Shown here: positions 31,730 through 40,456 of the stretch, piece by piece | Numbering within the stretch: the stretch's first letter is position 1 | How the letters are laid out: each line of letters starts with the position of its first letter | Source: Butyrivibrio sp. | GTDB taxonomy: Bacteria > Bacillota > Clostridia > Lachnospirales > Lachnospiraceae | Direction of reading: 5' to 3' | Assembly: GCA_015056575.1 (NCBI GenBank) | Contig: SVGA01000013.1 | Location: forward strand, 1-64,000 | DNA length: 64,000 nucleotides | Translations under genes and position numbers: made by a program | Notes under the pieces: model-generated | The model's input: the letters and a program-made list of their open reading frames with translations, nothing else | Database searches by the model: none | What the model was told of the DNA's origin: nothing

Positions 31730-31859
31730 ATTGCTTTTATGCCTCCTACTTTTCTATGGTTTGATACAATATATTAAAATTGTAACATAATATAGGTAAT
31801 ATAATATCTAATTTTCAATAATGTCTGAATTTTACTTACATTTTTACAGTTTTATTTGA

Positions 31860-32270
31860 TCAATGACCTTTTAGTTTTATCTCCCCAATAATCTGCCTTA
31901 CCCTTCGCTCTGAAAGGCCAAGCGCTTTTGCCATATCTGAAGGCTTCATATCCTCCATATTTTCCATTATGAATTCTTTACGAAATTCTACAGAATAGAG
32001 TTTCTGAGGGAATGTGACATTGAGTCCGGAAAAGTGCTTCCAGATCTTTAGAGTAGCAGCATCCCCTACCAGCTCTGCCAATTCTTTATATACACCGCTG
32101 TATCGTTCCGGATTGCTGTTAATATCTATCACCTCCTCGTCAATATTCAATTGTAAAGAATCATTTTTGAAAATATCACTTGTTAAATGCCCTGTATTTT
32201 TCATGTGAAATTTACACTGCTGTTTTTCCACTAGTTTTTGCAGTGTAACCCTCCTTTCACAATAGGGCAT
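31860..32270 (-). CDS. Mor-like helix-turn-helix regulator
   Basis: About 136 residues. ELAELVGDAATLKIWKHFSG then LNVTFPQKLYSVEFRKEFI, followed by the helix-turn-helix MKPSDMAKALGLSERRVRQI, has the order of the Mor/C transcription activator family first known from phage Mu. The start is unsure: the ATG at 32270 has no good ribosome site, while GGAGGG lies six bases before an in-frame CTG at 32241-32243. It is divergent from nothing and lies 130 bases upstream of the motor operon on the same strand, so it could control it. Confidence 0.6.
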   Translation of the reverse strand: MPYCERRVTLQKLVEKQQCKFHMKNTGHLTSDIFKNDSLQLNIDEEVIDINSNPERYSGVYKELAELVGDAATLKIWKHFSGLNVTFPQKLYSVEFRKEFIMENMEDMKPSDMAKALGLSERRVRQIIGEIKLKGH

Positions 32271-32285
32271 GAAATTTTCGCGAAT
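32243..32285 (-). repeat. Shared leader with ribosome site, copy 1
   Basis: On the minus strand GAAAATTTCATGCCCTATTG then TGAAAGGAGG. The same stretch with three changes occurs at 33842-33885. It precedes the Mor-like gene here and a dead reading frame there. Confidence 0.6.
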
Positions 32286-32356
32286 TATTGACGGCATGCC
32301 AAGAAGAAAGAGATCAAGCTTTCCTGATCTCCCCTCTAATACGCTCTATTCATAAT

Positions 32357-32944
32357 TCATTGCTTTATTTTTTTCCACCTCTTTTCATTACAACTATCTG
32401 TATACCCATTCCTTACCATAAATGGTTTTATTCTATAAAATGGATCATCCCATTTGTTAAGCACACACTGAGGATAAAATATTTCTTTATCATTATCCAT
32501 TAACGACCTTATTTCCGAGTATAAAAAACGCTCAATACCTTCCCATCGACTTTTAATCTTGTCATGATCACTCTTACTTTTATATAGTTTTTCATCTAAA
32601 TCATCATACTTATTAATTGATATCTCAGATGAAGCTCGTTCATATAGTCGGGCCAATAGTTTTTCTGATTTGTGAGACAAATAGTATTGTATTATATCAT
32701 CGTACACCTGTGATAAATACACTAACTTTTCCTCAAAATAAATATCATACCAGAGATACTTCTCTATGAAATTAACCGGTTCTCTATATTCTATTTTTCC
32801 AGAATCTTTTCTTATTACCGCAAACCCTTTATTCGGAACATATAGATCCGATTTGTAATAATGTGGTGCTTCACTCATCAATAACATTGGTGGTTTATCA
32901 TGCATTTGTTTAAATACTTCATATGCTTCAAGTAAACTGATCAT
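32357..32944 (-). CDS. Unknown AT-rich accessory protein
   Basis: 195 residues, soluble, charged, rich in Lys, Asp and aromatic residues. SLLEAYEVFKQMHDKPPMLL opens the protein and FAVIRKDSGKIEYREPVNFI follows, a pattern seen in small immunity-like or effector-associated proteins, but no family is recognised. GGAGAATAG precedes the ATG at 32944. Codon use and base composition match the motor operon, not the chromosome. Confidence 0.5.
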   Translation of the reverse strand: MISLLEAYEVFKQMHDKPPMLLMSEAPHYYKSDLYVPNKGFAVIRKDSGKIEYREPVNFIEKYLWYDIYFEEKLVYLSQVYDDIIQYYLSHKSEKLLARLYERASSEISINKYDDLDEKLYKSKSDHDKIKSRWEGIERFLYSEIRSLMDNDKEIFYPQCVLNKWDDPFYRIKPFMVRNGYTDSCNEKRWKKIKQ

Positions 32945-33046
32945 CACTATTCTCCACACTAAAAAATCATTTTCAAAGATTTTGGTGCGAGTTTATCTTC
33001 TGCCAGGACAATCTGAAATATCAAGGCACTAATTTCATACACATCA

Positions 33047-33697
33047 TCACGTCAGCACTATCCCCGCGAACAAATCTCCCATACAAAAGCTCAGATGATC
33101 CACCTCTTCTTTTCTTGCGGTCTCATAAAGCTCATTTAGCTTGTAGTCAGGCTCTGTCTCCAGCTTCGTAAATAAAACTGCAGTATTCTCAGCATCGACC
33201 AAACCGTTATGAGCCCTTCCTTCGGGAGCTATGTCTGAAATAAAGAGCGCATCTTCAAGGCTGTATGCTTTCTTTCTGTCCATCTTGTATCCGAAGGTTT
33301 TCTGGCAGTCTATCCAGTTGGCAAAGATGATTTCCAGTCTGTCATCTTCAATTCCCTTATTAACACATTCATGTATGATTTGCTTGGGATCGGAATTACT
33401 CCAGGAGACGCATCTAACATCATCCGCAGGAAGCCAATCCAGAAATGCCTCAATGGCTTCTTCAAAGCAAGGCGCGTCTGCCACATCGCGTTGGGTTATT
33501 CCGGTTAGTTTCTCAATGAAATCATCGATCCAGCCAAATTGCGGCTTTACATAAGTGTCAAACTTATCTACAACCTCGTAGTCCTCATTCAGAAGAACTG
33601 CGCCAATCTGAATCGTTTCCTGACGATATTTAAATCCATAGTCTCTGCATTCCTTTGGAACCTTGCACATTTCAAGATCAATAACCGCATACTTCAT
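33047..33697 (-). CDS. DEDDh 3'-5' exonuclease
   Basis: 216 residues. Exo I is YAVIDLEMCKVP (Asp and Glu), Exo II lies in VSWSNSDPKQII, and Exo III is GRAHNGLVDAENTAVLF (His and Asp), the DEDDh arrangement of the RNase T/DnaQ group. TIQIGAVLLNEDYEVVDKFD and VKPQF give the family middle part. It digests 3' ends of DNA or RNA. AAGGA precedes the ATG. Base composition is intermediate between the AT-rich block and the chromosome. Confidence 0.88.
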   Translation of the reverse strand: MKYAVIDLEMCKVPKECRDYGFKYRQETIQIGAVLLNEDYEVVDKFDTYVKPQFGWIDDFIEKLTGITQRDVADAPCFEEAIEAFLDWLPADDVRCVSWSNSDPKQIIHECVNKGIEDDRLEIIFANWIDCQKTFGYKMDRKKAYSLEDALFISDIAPEGRAHNGLVDAENTAVLFTKLETEPDYKLNELYETARKEEVDHLSFCMGDLFAGIVLT

Positions 33698-33841
33698 AGC
33701 TGTCCTTACCTTTCATGAGAGAAGATTTTGTTTGGGTTTTCTGATGGTACAAGTCTATCAGCCAAAAGGTACTATAAAACGGACAGCTTTAGAATACCGA
33801 TGTTTACTGCCTTTACTGCCATATTTCCGAAATATTCACCT

Positions 33842-33885
33842 CCTTCCACAATAGGACATGAAATTTTCGAGAATAAAGATGGCAA
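33842..33885 (-). repeat. Shared leader with ribosome site, copy 2
   Basis: On the minus strand GAAAATTTCATGTCCTATTG then TGGAAGGAGG, matching the leader of the Mor-like gene. Here it is followed only by a 16-codon frame (MAVKAVNIGILKLSVL), so it looks like a stranded copy. Confidence 0.6.
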
Positions 33886-33887
33886 AG

Positions 33888-34012
33888 TTCAAAAGCAACA
33901 TGCTGAAACAGTTTATTACAAATACTACGATGCTTTCTGTCCGAGTAAAACCAAATGTGCACAATATAGCTCAAAGGAGTATTATGGTCCTAAGAGCAAG
34001 CATAAGAAATAG
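33888..34012 (+). pseudogene. C-terminal fragment of a Cys/Lys-rich protein
   Basis: The frame VQKQHAETVYYKYYDAFCPS then KTKCAQYSSKEYYGPKSKHK ends at 34012. The upstream part of this frame crosses the reverse leader repeat and a chromosomal remnant and is not coding. It appears to be the tail of a lost gene. It lies 20 bases before the NERD gene. Confidence 0.35.
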
Positions 34013-34031
34013 AAATGGAGAAATGGAATAA

Positions 34032-34778
34032 ATGGGACTTATACAGGATTTCTTCAATGGACAAAAAGGAATAGTCGGTGAGAGTAAAATCGCACTAAAA
34101 CTTGGAGTTCTTGATTTCTTTGGCTACAAAGGCAAGTGCCTAAAGAACCTGTATATCCCACGTTACGATGGATCAACTTCTGAAATAGATCTTTTATATA
34201 TCACTACTAAAGGTCTCTTTGTAATTGAAAGTAAGAACTACAAAGGATATATCTTTGGAGATGAAAGAGCCACGAATTGGACCAGTACACTTTATGGCGG
34301 TAAGACATGGTATGGTGGCAAAAATGTAGAAAAGTACCACTTCTATAACCCTATAAAACAGAACTATTCACACATCAAGACCTTAGCTAATTATATTGGT
34401 GAAATAGACGCCTTTTCTTTCATTGTCTTTGGTGATCAAGCTGAATTGAAAAGCATTTCTATAACATCCCCGGGAATATATGTTTGTAAAGCAAAAGATC
34501 TTAACAAGATATTAAGAGAGATATGGAATAGAGAACCTGATAGATATTCAGAAAATCAGGTTCAGGAAATATATAACAGGCTTCTACCACTGATAAATGC
34601 CAATCGCCAGGTAAAAATAGATCACATACAAAATATTACTGCTAATGATAACAGTAATATTTGTCCATGGTGTGGCGGAAACCTTGTCATACGAACCGCG
34701 CGTAAAGGCAGAAACGCCGGCAACTCTTTTTATGGGTGTTCAAATTATCCAGGGTGTAGATATACGAGGAATATATAA
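34032..34778 (+). CDS. NERD domain protein with topoisomerase-type zinc ribbon
   Basis: 248 residues. A NERD (nuclease-related) domain covers about 10-130: RYDGSTSEIDLLYITTKGLF then VIESKNYKG, the E-I-D...E-x-K core shared with Holliday-junction resolvase-like nucleases. The C-terminus ICPWCGGNLVIRTARKGRNA then FYGCSNYPGCRYTRNI is the four-Cys zinc ribbon found at the end of topoisomerase I. GGAGAA precedes the ATG. NERD-zinc ribbon proteins are common in accessory DNA; a role in DNA processing or defence is likely but unproven. Confidence 0.88.
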   Translation: MGLIQDFFNGQKGIVGESKIALKLGVLDFFGYKGKCLKNLYIPRYDGSTSEIDLLYITTKGLFVIESKNYKGYIFGDERATNWTSTLYGGKTWYGGKNVEKYHFYNPIKQNYSHIKTLANYIGEIDAFSFIVFGDQAELKSISITSPGIYVCKAKDLNKILREIWNREPDRYSENQVQEIYNRLLPLINANRQVKIDHIQNITANDNSNICPWCGGNLVIRTARKGRNAGNSFYGCSNYPGCRYTRNI

Positions 34779-35414
34779 AAAGGAGCTGCAGCTCATGGAT
34801 TTTTTCATCACCAAGCAACAGCACTTCTATGTTCTTTCGTCTCCAGTAATTTTTTACTATTTATACTAATTGATGAACAACCTACATTCATAAGACAATC
34901 ACATCCAGATAAATCCTCAATATTATCCACATTTATATTATTTGTGGAAAATATGTAATATCAAAGACAATTCTTAACAGCCCAACATTACAGAACTCAC
35001 CGGGTTGACTTCATTTGTTGCTTTTTACATATGAAGTCATGACGATAAGCGCTTGCGATTGACTCTATATCCTATTATGTAATCTGAAGTCATATCAAAT
35101 CAGGGCGTCAATTGACCCTCAGTTTCAAATACTTCATTTGCAGTCAATAATCTACGAATAATTTACAGCCATATGGTTGACTCATCTAGAGCATCTTGCG
35201 ATTGCAGTCAATCAAGATTTCCCAATGCGTTGATTCATATAGTAGAAACTATGATATGAATCATTCTGCCGTGTATATTTCAATGACTCATCTGAAGCAG
35301 CTCTCAAATAGAGTCATTTCCGCTCACAAAAGGCAACTAAAAGCCACTAAAAGCAACAAAAGCAGAACATATCTGATTTCTATGATATAGTTCTTTTACC
35401 ATAAACATTTCACC
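34779..35414. other. Non-coding region rich in TTGACT/AGTCAA motifs
   Basis: No gene is supported over about 600 bases. GTTGACTTCA, GATTGACTC, GCAGTCAAT, GTTGACTCAT, GATTGCAGTCAATC, AATGACTCAT and GAGTCATTT occur between 34990 and 35325, in both orientations. The short plus-strand frame at 35196-35390 has no ribosome site and no family look. Confidence 0.5.
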
Positions 35415-35828
35415 TCACAAAACCATGAACAGTGTTCCCGCGCCAATCAGTATGCATCCGATTATGGACTTCGCCGTAAACTGCTCATGCAGGAATACGA
35501 ATGCAAGTATCAATGTAATAACCACACTGAGTTTATCTATCGGAACAACCTTTGATGCTTCTCCAACCTGCAGCGCTTTGTAATAGCATAGCCATGAAGC
35601 TCCGGTTGCAAGCCCGGACATTATAAGAAACAACCAGCTTTTTTTACTGATCTCAGAAATCCCATTCTGGGCATTAGTCAGAAAGACCATTCCCCATGCC
35701 ATGACGACAACCACAACTGTCCTTATGGCGGTTGCCAGATTTGAATTCACGCCATCAATTCCAATCTTTGCCAGTATTGAAGTAAGTGCAGCAAAAACTG
35801 CTGACAGCAAAGCAAATATGAACCACAT
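35415..35828 (-). CDS. EamA family transporter, single repeat
   Basis: 137 residues, five helices, equal to one half of a full drug/metabolite transporter. WFIFALLSAVFAALTSILAK at the start and ASWLCYYKALQVGEASKVVP then AFVFLHEQFTAKSIIGCILI are typical of the EamA family (F-A-x-x-x-x-E). Such proteins form dimers. AAGGAGGA precedes the ATG. It follows an HxlR regulator on the same strand (58-base gap), which probably controls it. Confidence 0.9.
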   Translation of the reverse strand: MWFIFALLSAVFAALTSILAKIGIDGVNSNLATAIRTVVVVVMAWGMVFLTNAQNGISEISKKSWLFLIMSGLATGASWLCYYKALQVGEASKVVPIDKLSVVITLILAFVFLHEQFTAKSIIGCILIGAGTLFMVL

Positions 35829-35886
35829 ACATCCTCCTTATCCAAGAGCCCCTTTGCACTGAGCTCATCAAAGTGTTTTTCCTAAA

Positions 35887-36219
35887 TTACAGATTATCCT
35901 CTCCCCACTTTTTCAGCTGCAGCAGGATCGGTATCATACTTTTGGCTTTGTCGGTCAGGGTGTATTCCACACGTACCGGCATCTCGTCATATTGAGTTCT
36001 GTTTACAAGGCCGTCCCCCTCCAATTCCTTGAGGGATTGGGCCAGCATGGTATTGGTGATCCCGAATACTGCGCGGCGAAGATCTCCGTATCTTGCCACT
36101 TCATTGTTGTCTATAACGCAGAGGATCATGATCTTCCACTTTCCGCCAACAATGTTCAGTACCTTTTTTAATCCGCAGCCCTTACCTGCGATCTCGTCAC
36201 ATAATGTTTCTTTTTTCAT
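35887..36219 (-). CDS. HxlR family winged-helix regulator
   Basis: 110 residues. VLNIVGGKWKIMILCVIDNN, then RYGDLRRAVFGITNTMLAQS and VEYTLTDKAKSMIPIL are the HxlR signature (W-x-x-x-I-L, F-x-x-L, I-x-x-x-M/L-L-x-x-x-L, Y-x-L-T). The Cys near the N-terminus (DEIAGKGCGLKK) may be redox-sensitive, as in relatives such as HypR. It is the first gene of a transcript with the EamA transporter. Confidence 0.92.
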   Translation of the reverse strand: MKKETLCDEIAGKGCGLKKVLNIVGGKWKIMILCVIDNNEVARYGDLRRAVFGITNTMLAQSLKELEGDGLVNRTQYDEMPVRVEYTLTDKAKSMIPILLQLKKWGEDNL

Positions 36220-36285
36220 AGTCAGTTTTTCCTTACCAGGTCAATTAAAATTGCGTACTTGATAAGTTTATTGTACCACGTATAA

Positions 36286-36927
36286 TCACTTCTCAAGATC
36301 CATAACCACCTTCGACAGCTCTTTTGCCAGGGTTATATGGCCTTCCGGAGTCAGATGTAGAGAATCCTCCTCCGAAGGGTAGATATACTTTGCGGCGTCA
36401 AAAAAGGTGCAGCCACGCTGCTGTGCAACCTTCCTGTAGCACTCCGGGAACTTTCTCGACTCCTCGATCGAGCCCTCGTCAAATGCCCCGTAGAATGCAG
36501 AGGTTCTGATGTCCTTGCCGATCTCCGGCGGCGAAACCAGTATTATCTTTGGCACAAACGTCTGCTTTTCCGCGGTAAAAGCTTTGACAACATCCACCAG
36601 TTTGCCTGCGCTCTCGGCAATCTGCTCCGCCGTCAGGTGGAATGTGAGCTTGAGGTCGTTGCTTCCCAGCATCAGGATCATGATATCTATTGGCCGGTGG
36701 GAATATAGGCAGGGCATGAGATAATCCATCCCGTTCTTCCAGCCGTCTACCGGGTCGTCGTACAGCGTAGTTCGGCCGCTGCAGCCTTCTTCGATCACGT
36801 TGTACTCATCACCCAGCAGCATCTGAAGCCTTCCGGGGTAGCGGATTTCCCGGGGATAGCGGGTGCCATATCCGGGCATGTAGCCGTATGTATTTGAATC
36901 GCCATAGCATAGAATGTTCTTCATCAT
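36286..36927 (-). CDS. SGNH/GDSL hydrolase
   Basis: 213 residues. Block I ILCYGDSNTYGYMPG carries the nucleophilic Ser, block III MLGSNDLKL the Asn, and block V SLHLTPEGHITLAKEL the Asp-x-x-His region (here S-L-H-L). It is a soluble acyl or aryl esterase of the arylesterase-like group (family knowledge). Two adjacent ATGs (36927 and 36924) follow AAGGAGAAATA. The reading frame upstream overlaps the DUF1284 gene and is not used. Confidence 0.9.
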   Translation of the reverse strand: MMKNILCYGDSNTYGYMPGYGTRYPREIRYPGRLQMLLGDEYNVIEEGCSGRTTLYDDPVDGWKNGMDYLMPCLYSHRPIDIMILMLGSNDLKLTFHLTAEQIAESAGKLVDVVKAFTAEKQTFVPKIILVSPPEIGKDIRTSAFYGAFDEGSIEESRKFPECYRKVAQQRGCTFFDAAKYIYPSEEDSLHLTPEGHITLAKELSKVVMDLEK

Positions 36928-36968
36928 TATTTCTCCTTCCCTCCATGGAACCCACCTTGTACTTGAAA

Positions 36969-37376
36969 TCATCGGCGCCGCCGGCCCCTGCAAATATAGT
37001 CCCAACTGCAGTCTCCGCATATCTTTTCTCGGATTCCCGCTTCAATGATCTTTTTCTCTACAAGATCCGTGAATTGTGCAAAAGAAATATCACTTCCCGC
37101 TGCGATTCCGCAGGCCTTCAGCACTTCCGCATCGTACCTTGTCACTTTCTCCTGACTGGTGCATATGCCGCCTTCGTTGTTTGGGCAGTTCTCACAGACA
37201 ACATCTGTCTCTACCTGAAGTCTGATCTTCTGCGAAGGATCCTCCTCCATTCTCCGGATTATCCTCCCCATATGATCGGTAAAATCCTCACTGTATCCCT
37301 TGCCCTCATAGAACCGGAAACACATCCCATGATGTGGCCGTAATATCACAACGTCCTGTGTGTTCTGATTTTCCAT
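36969..37376 (-). CDS. DUF1284 iron-sulfur-type protein
   Basis: 135 residues. LRPHHGMCFRFYEGKGYSED at the start and CENCPNNEGGIC plus CGDCSWDYIC at the end are the DUF1284 marks; six cysteines suggest a metal or iron-sulfur site. GGAGAG precedes the ATG. It lies 41 bases ahead of the SGNH hydrolase in a likely transcript. Function unknown. Confidence 0.9.
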   Translation of the reverse strand: MENQNTQDVVILRPHHGMCFRFYEGKGYSEDFTDHMGRIIRRMEEDPSQKIRLQVETDVVCENCPNNEGGICTSQEKVTRYDAEVLKACGIAAGSDISFAQFTDLVEKKIIEAGIREKICGDCSWDYICRGRRRR

Positions 37377-37425
37377 AACCTACTCTCCAGCTTTTCCTGC
37401 AATCTTTTTTGTATTACCCTATCAT

Positions 37426-39015
37426 TTAAAACGGTCCATCCGGTGTATCAAGCTCCACGTACCCGATCTCATACTTTCCATTCCTGTAGGAAAGATCAAA
37501 CCCCAGACTGGAGCTGCTCCTCGGAAGAGGTTCTACATAGCATCTTATGGCAGGGTATTTTCCCTCTCTGACTTCTGCCCAGTATACACTCCGAAGCAAG
37601 CAGGTATTATTTTCTGTCCACCAATAGTTGATGTAGTCATCGTATACCTCTTCACTTCTGGATAGTCCCGCTTCTTTTATCGAATATCTGATCACAAGAT
37701 CCTCGGGTTCTTCATATTCTATGGTGAAGCCCTTTGCACCATTTTCTCCCTTGGCAAGCGGAAGCTCTACCTCGTAGTACTCGCCGGAAATGTCTTTATC
37801 AAAGAGCCACATGTCGCCGAAGGATAATGGATCTGTGCTTGTATCGTAGGAAAGGGTAAAAAGGATCTCTCTTTGCCCATCTCCATCAAGATCACCGCCC
37901 TGAACGTGAGGGAAGCCTGTCTCCCATCCTTTGGGAACTGTGAGTTTGTCTCCATTGCCAAACTCTATGATGTAAATAGCAGTCTGCTCCTCGCCATTCC
38001 ATTGGCGCTTTAGCCTGTCTGTACTTCCATCGCCATCATAATCGCAGTTCTTAAACTCATCCTGCCAAAAATATCCACTGCACTCATCAACATATCCTTC
38101 ATACTCCCATAGCAAAAAAGGTGATCTCTCATCATCGTACTGTTCTTCATCCGCAGCAACAGTATATTCGGGTATGCACCAATCTTCATAATCAGGGTCG
38201 GTTGTGGCAAAAAGATCTGAGTTCTCATGGTAAAAATAGTATCTTCCGTCCTCGGTAATAAGAAGATCATATCCATCACCCATTGTGGGAACGATGCACT
38301 CAATATGTCTTGCAACGGTCCCGTCTGAAAGCTTCACTGCTTCGGAAGATACATCTCCTATTTCAGTGTTGTTCAGAAACAGCTCATTATATGTTTCCTC
38401 TCTTAACAGCTCTTTTAGCTGCTCCAGGTCATACTCCGAAAAGTTTTCCGCAAGCACGTTCCCGTTGGTGTAATATGGCTCATCCTGAATATAGTCACCG
38501 GTCACGGAAACGTTCATGCCCATGCCTTCCACAAATCCATCTGCAATTACATGGAGTCCGTTATCATCCAAAGAAAATCCGATGTACGCAGGCTCTCCGT
38601 CAAAGTCTTCATCATCAAACTGCTTATATATCGCCTGATTTTCTGATATAAAATATGCTCTCCCCGCAGCATCACCCATGTGCGAGTAATAGAAAAACTC
38701 TCCGGTAAAGTCAAAGCCTTCTTTATCCTGATTATCTATAGTGATATCCGCGCCAAAAGAAGAATGAACGGCGGTCCTATTCCAATCCCCCGTAAAGCTT
38801 GCAGCATCACTTACTGACTTCCTGCTTTCATAGAGTTTCGAAAGATTATCCTCTGTAAAATCAATTTTGGCAGTTTCCTCCGCAGGCTCTTCATTATCTG
38901 TTTCAACAGTTTCCTGTACCGGCATGCTCTCTGCCGTTTTATCGTTTTGCGCCCCACATCCGCCAGCCAGAAGCATCAGTGTAAGCAATATGATAATAGG
39001 AATATCAGTTCTCAT
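37426..39015 (-). CDS. Large lipoprotein with FG-GAP/VCBS-like calcium motifs
   Basis: 529 residues. The signal peptide ends in the lipobox MLLAGGC, so the protein is anchored outside. An acidic linker follows (VETDNEEPAEETAKID). Central motifs DYDGDGSTDRLKR and GGDLDGDGQREILFTLSYD are D-x-D-G-D-x-x-x-D calcium loops as in FG-GAP/VCBS beta-propeller blades. The rest is rich in acidic and aromatic residues. The ATG at 39015 has GGAGGG upstream. Adhesin or substrate-binding function is possible but not shown. Confidence 0.75.
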   Translation of the reverse strand: MRTDIPIIILLTLMLLAGGCGAQNDKTAESMPVQETVETDNEEPAEETAKIDFTEDNLSKLYESRKSVSDAASFTGDWNRTAVHSSFGADITIDNQDKEGFDFTGEFFYYSHMGDAAGRAYFISENQAIYKQFDDEDFDGEPAYIGFSLDDNGLHVIADGFVEGMGMNVSVTGDYIQDEPYYTNGNVLAENFSEYDLEQLKELLREETYNELFLNNTEIGDVSSEAVKLSDGTVARHIECIVPTMGDGYDLLITEDGRYYFYHENSDLFATTDPDYEDWCIPEYTVAADEEQYDDERSPFLLWEYEGYVDECSGYFWQDEFKNCDYDGDGSTDRLKRQWNGEEQTAIYIIEFGNGDKLTVPKGWETGFPHVQGGDLDGDGQREILFTLSYDTSTDPLSFGDMWLFDKDISGEYYEVELPLAKGENGAKGFTIEYEEPEDLVIRYSIKEAGLSRSEEVYDDYINYWWTENNTCLLRSVYWAEVREGKYPAIRCYVEPLPRSSSSLGFDLSYRNGKYEIGYVELDTPDGPF

Positions 39016-39083
39016 AGAGCCCTCCAATTCTTTCTGTTGTCATTGACCTACAACGTATGTCTAATATCATTATACTTTGCTAA

Positions 39084-39114
39084 CGGTAATCACGGTAGGC
39101 GGTTAGTTAGCAAG
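39084..39114. repeat. GGTAGGCGGTTAG block, isolated copy
   Basis: TTGCTAACGGTAATCACGG then TAGGCGGTTAGTTAGCAA forms an inverted repeat (TTGCTAAC with GTTAGCAA-like arm) and shares ACGGTAGGCGGTTAG with 23799-23813 near the toxin-like gene. Confidence 0.5.
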
Positions 39115-39242
39115 CAGGACCTGCGATTTACTTTTTGAGTTACAAATCCACAAACAATGCTATTTCCTTCTTTATCTATATCGGTAAATGGTGGATAATT
39201 ATATGTAGTACCGAGCATTTATAAGAGAAATGGAGTGATTAT

Positions 39243-40454
39243 ATGAAAACACTTATTGCCGCGGATAACAACTGGGCGCTTTTGTCGATACTGTTTCTGT
39301 CTGCTTTTCTGGCTATCTATCTGGAGCAGAAATATAAATGGGCAGCAAAGCTTACCGGAGCTGTGATCGCACTGGTCATAGCTGTACTTCTCACAAACTT
39401 TGGCATTATTCCCACCGCCGCTCCCGTCTTTGACGATATTGTGTGGGGATATGCGGTTCCTTTGGCGATACCGCTGCTGCTTCTGGATGCAAACGTGATA
39501 AAGATATGGCGGGAGACAGGAAAACTTCTGATGATATTCCTCATAGGCGCTGCAGGCACTTTCGTAGGAGCTCTCGTGGGAACAGCTCTTTTGTCCGGGC
39601 TGGTGGAGGGGCTTCCCGGGGTTGCTGCCATGATGACAGGTTCTTATATCGGCGGAGGCGTCAACTTTACTGCGATTGCCGATGCCTTTAATGTCAGCGG
39701 AGGACTCATCTCTGCTGCCACTGTGGCAGACAATCTCAACATGGCTGTATACCTCATGATCCTACTGGCCATTGCATCGAGCTCTTTTTTCAAAAAACAT
39801 TACACCCACCCTCACATCGATGATGTGGAAAAAGCAGGAGCGGGCAAGGACGGCACAACTCTGGCGGCAGGCTATTGGGAGCGGCACGACATCTCGCTGA
39901 AAGACATAGCTGCTTCGCTGGCCTACGCGGTCCTTGTTGTCACTGTATCAAAACTTATTGCCGGATTTCTGTCCGGAATCATTCCTGATAGCAATGGTTT
40001 TATGAAGATGCTGAACACCTTCTTCGGAAGCCAGTATGTGTGGATCACAAATGTTTCAATGGTGTTTGCTTCTTTCTTTGAGGACAAGGCAAAGGAAATG
40101 CACGGTGCCAAGGAAGTCGGGACCTGGCTTATCTACCTGTTCTACTTCGTCATCGGTGTTCCGGCATCCATTGTCATGATCATCAGGAATGCTCCGCTTC
40201 TTTTGCTGTTCTGTTTTATCCTTGTGGTATTTAACATGGCATTCTGCTTCGGCTTTGGAAAGCTGCTTCGCATTGATCTTGAGGACATCATCCTGGCGTC
40301 AAATGCCAATATCGGCGGCCCTACCACTGCTGCCGGAATGGCCATTTCCATGGGGTGGACGAAACTTGTTGGCCCGTGCATGCTGGTCGGAACTTTCGGC
40401 TATGTGATCGGAACATGGCTGGGTATCATCATAGGATCGATCTTAGGAGCATGA
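39243..40454 (+). CDS. DUF819 membrane protein
   Basis: 403 residues, about ten helices. WALLSILFLSAFLAIYLEQK at the start, then GVAAMMTGSYIGGGVNFTAI and AATVADNLNMAVYLMILLAI are strong DUF819 signatures (a YjcL-like family of presumed transporters, with the G-x-Y-I-G-G-x-x-N-x-x-A motif). GGAGTG precedes the ATG. Its stop codon overlaps an ATG, and the real start of the VanX-like gene lies three bases beyond, so the two are cotranscribed and may act on one dipeptide-related substrate. Confidence 0.92.
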   Translation: MKTLIAADNNWALLSILFLSAFLAIYLEQKYKWAAKLTGAVIALVIAVLLTNFGIIPTAAPVFDDIVWGYAVPLAIPLLLLDANVIKIWRETGKLLMIFLIGAAGTFVGALVGTALLSGLVEGLPGVAAMMTGSYIGGGVNFTAIADAFNVSGGLISAATVADNLNMAVYLMILLAIASSSFFKKHYTHPHIDDVEKAGAGKDGTTLAAGYWERHDISLKDIAASLAYAVLVVTVSKLIAGFLSGIIPDSNGFMKMLNTFFGSQYVWITNVSMVFASFFEDKAKEMHGAKEVGTWLIYLFYFVIGVPASIVMIIRNAPLLLLFCFILVVFNMAFCFGFGKLLRIDLEDIILASNANIGGPTTAAGMAISMGWTKLVGPCMLVGTFGYVIGTWLGIIIGSILGA

Positions 40455-40456
40455 AT

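Noticed and set aside
35196..35390. 64-codon plus-strand frame
   Set aside because: No ribosome site, lies in the TTGACT-rich stretch, and the composition is not protein-like.
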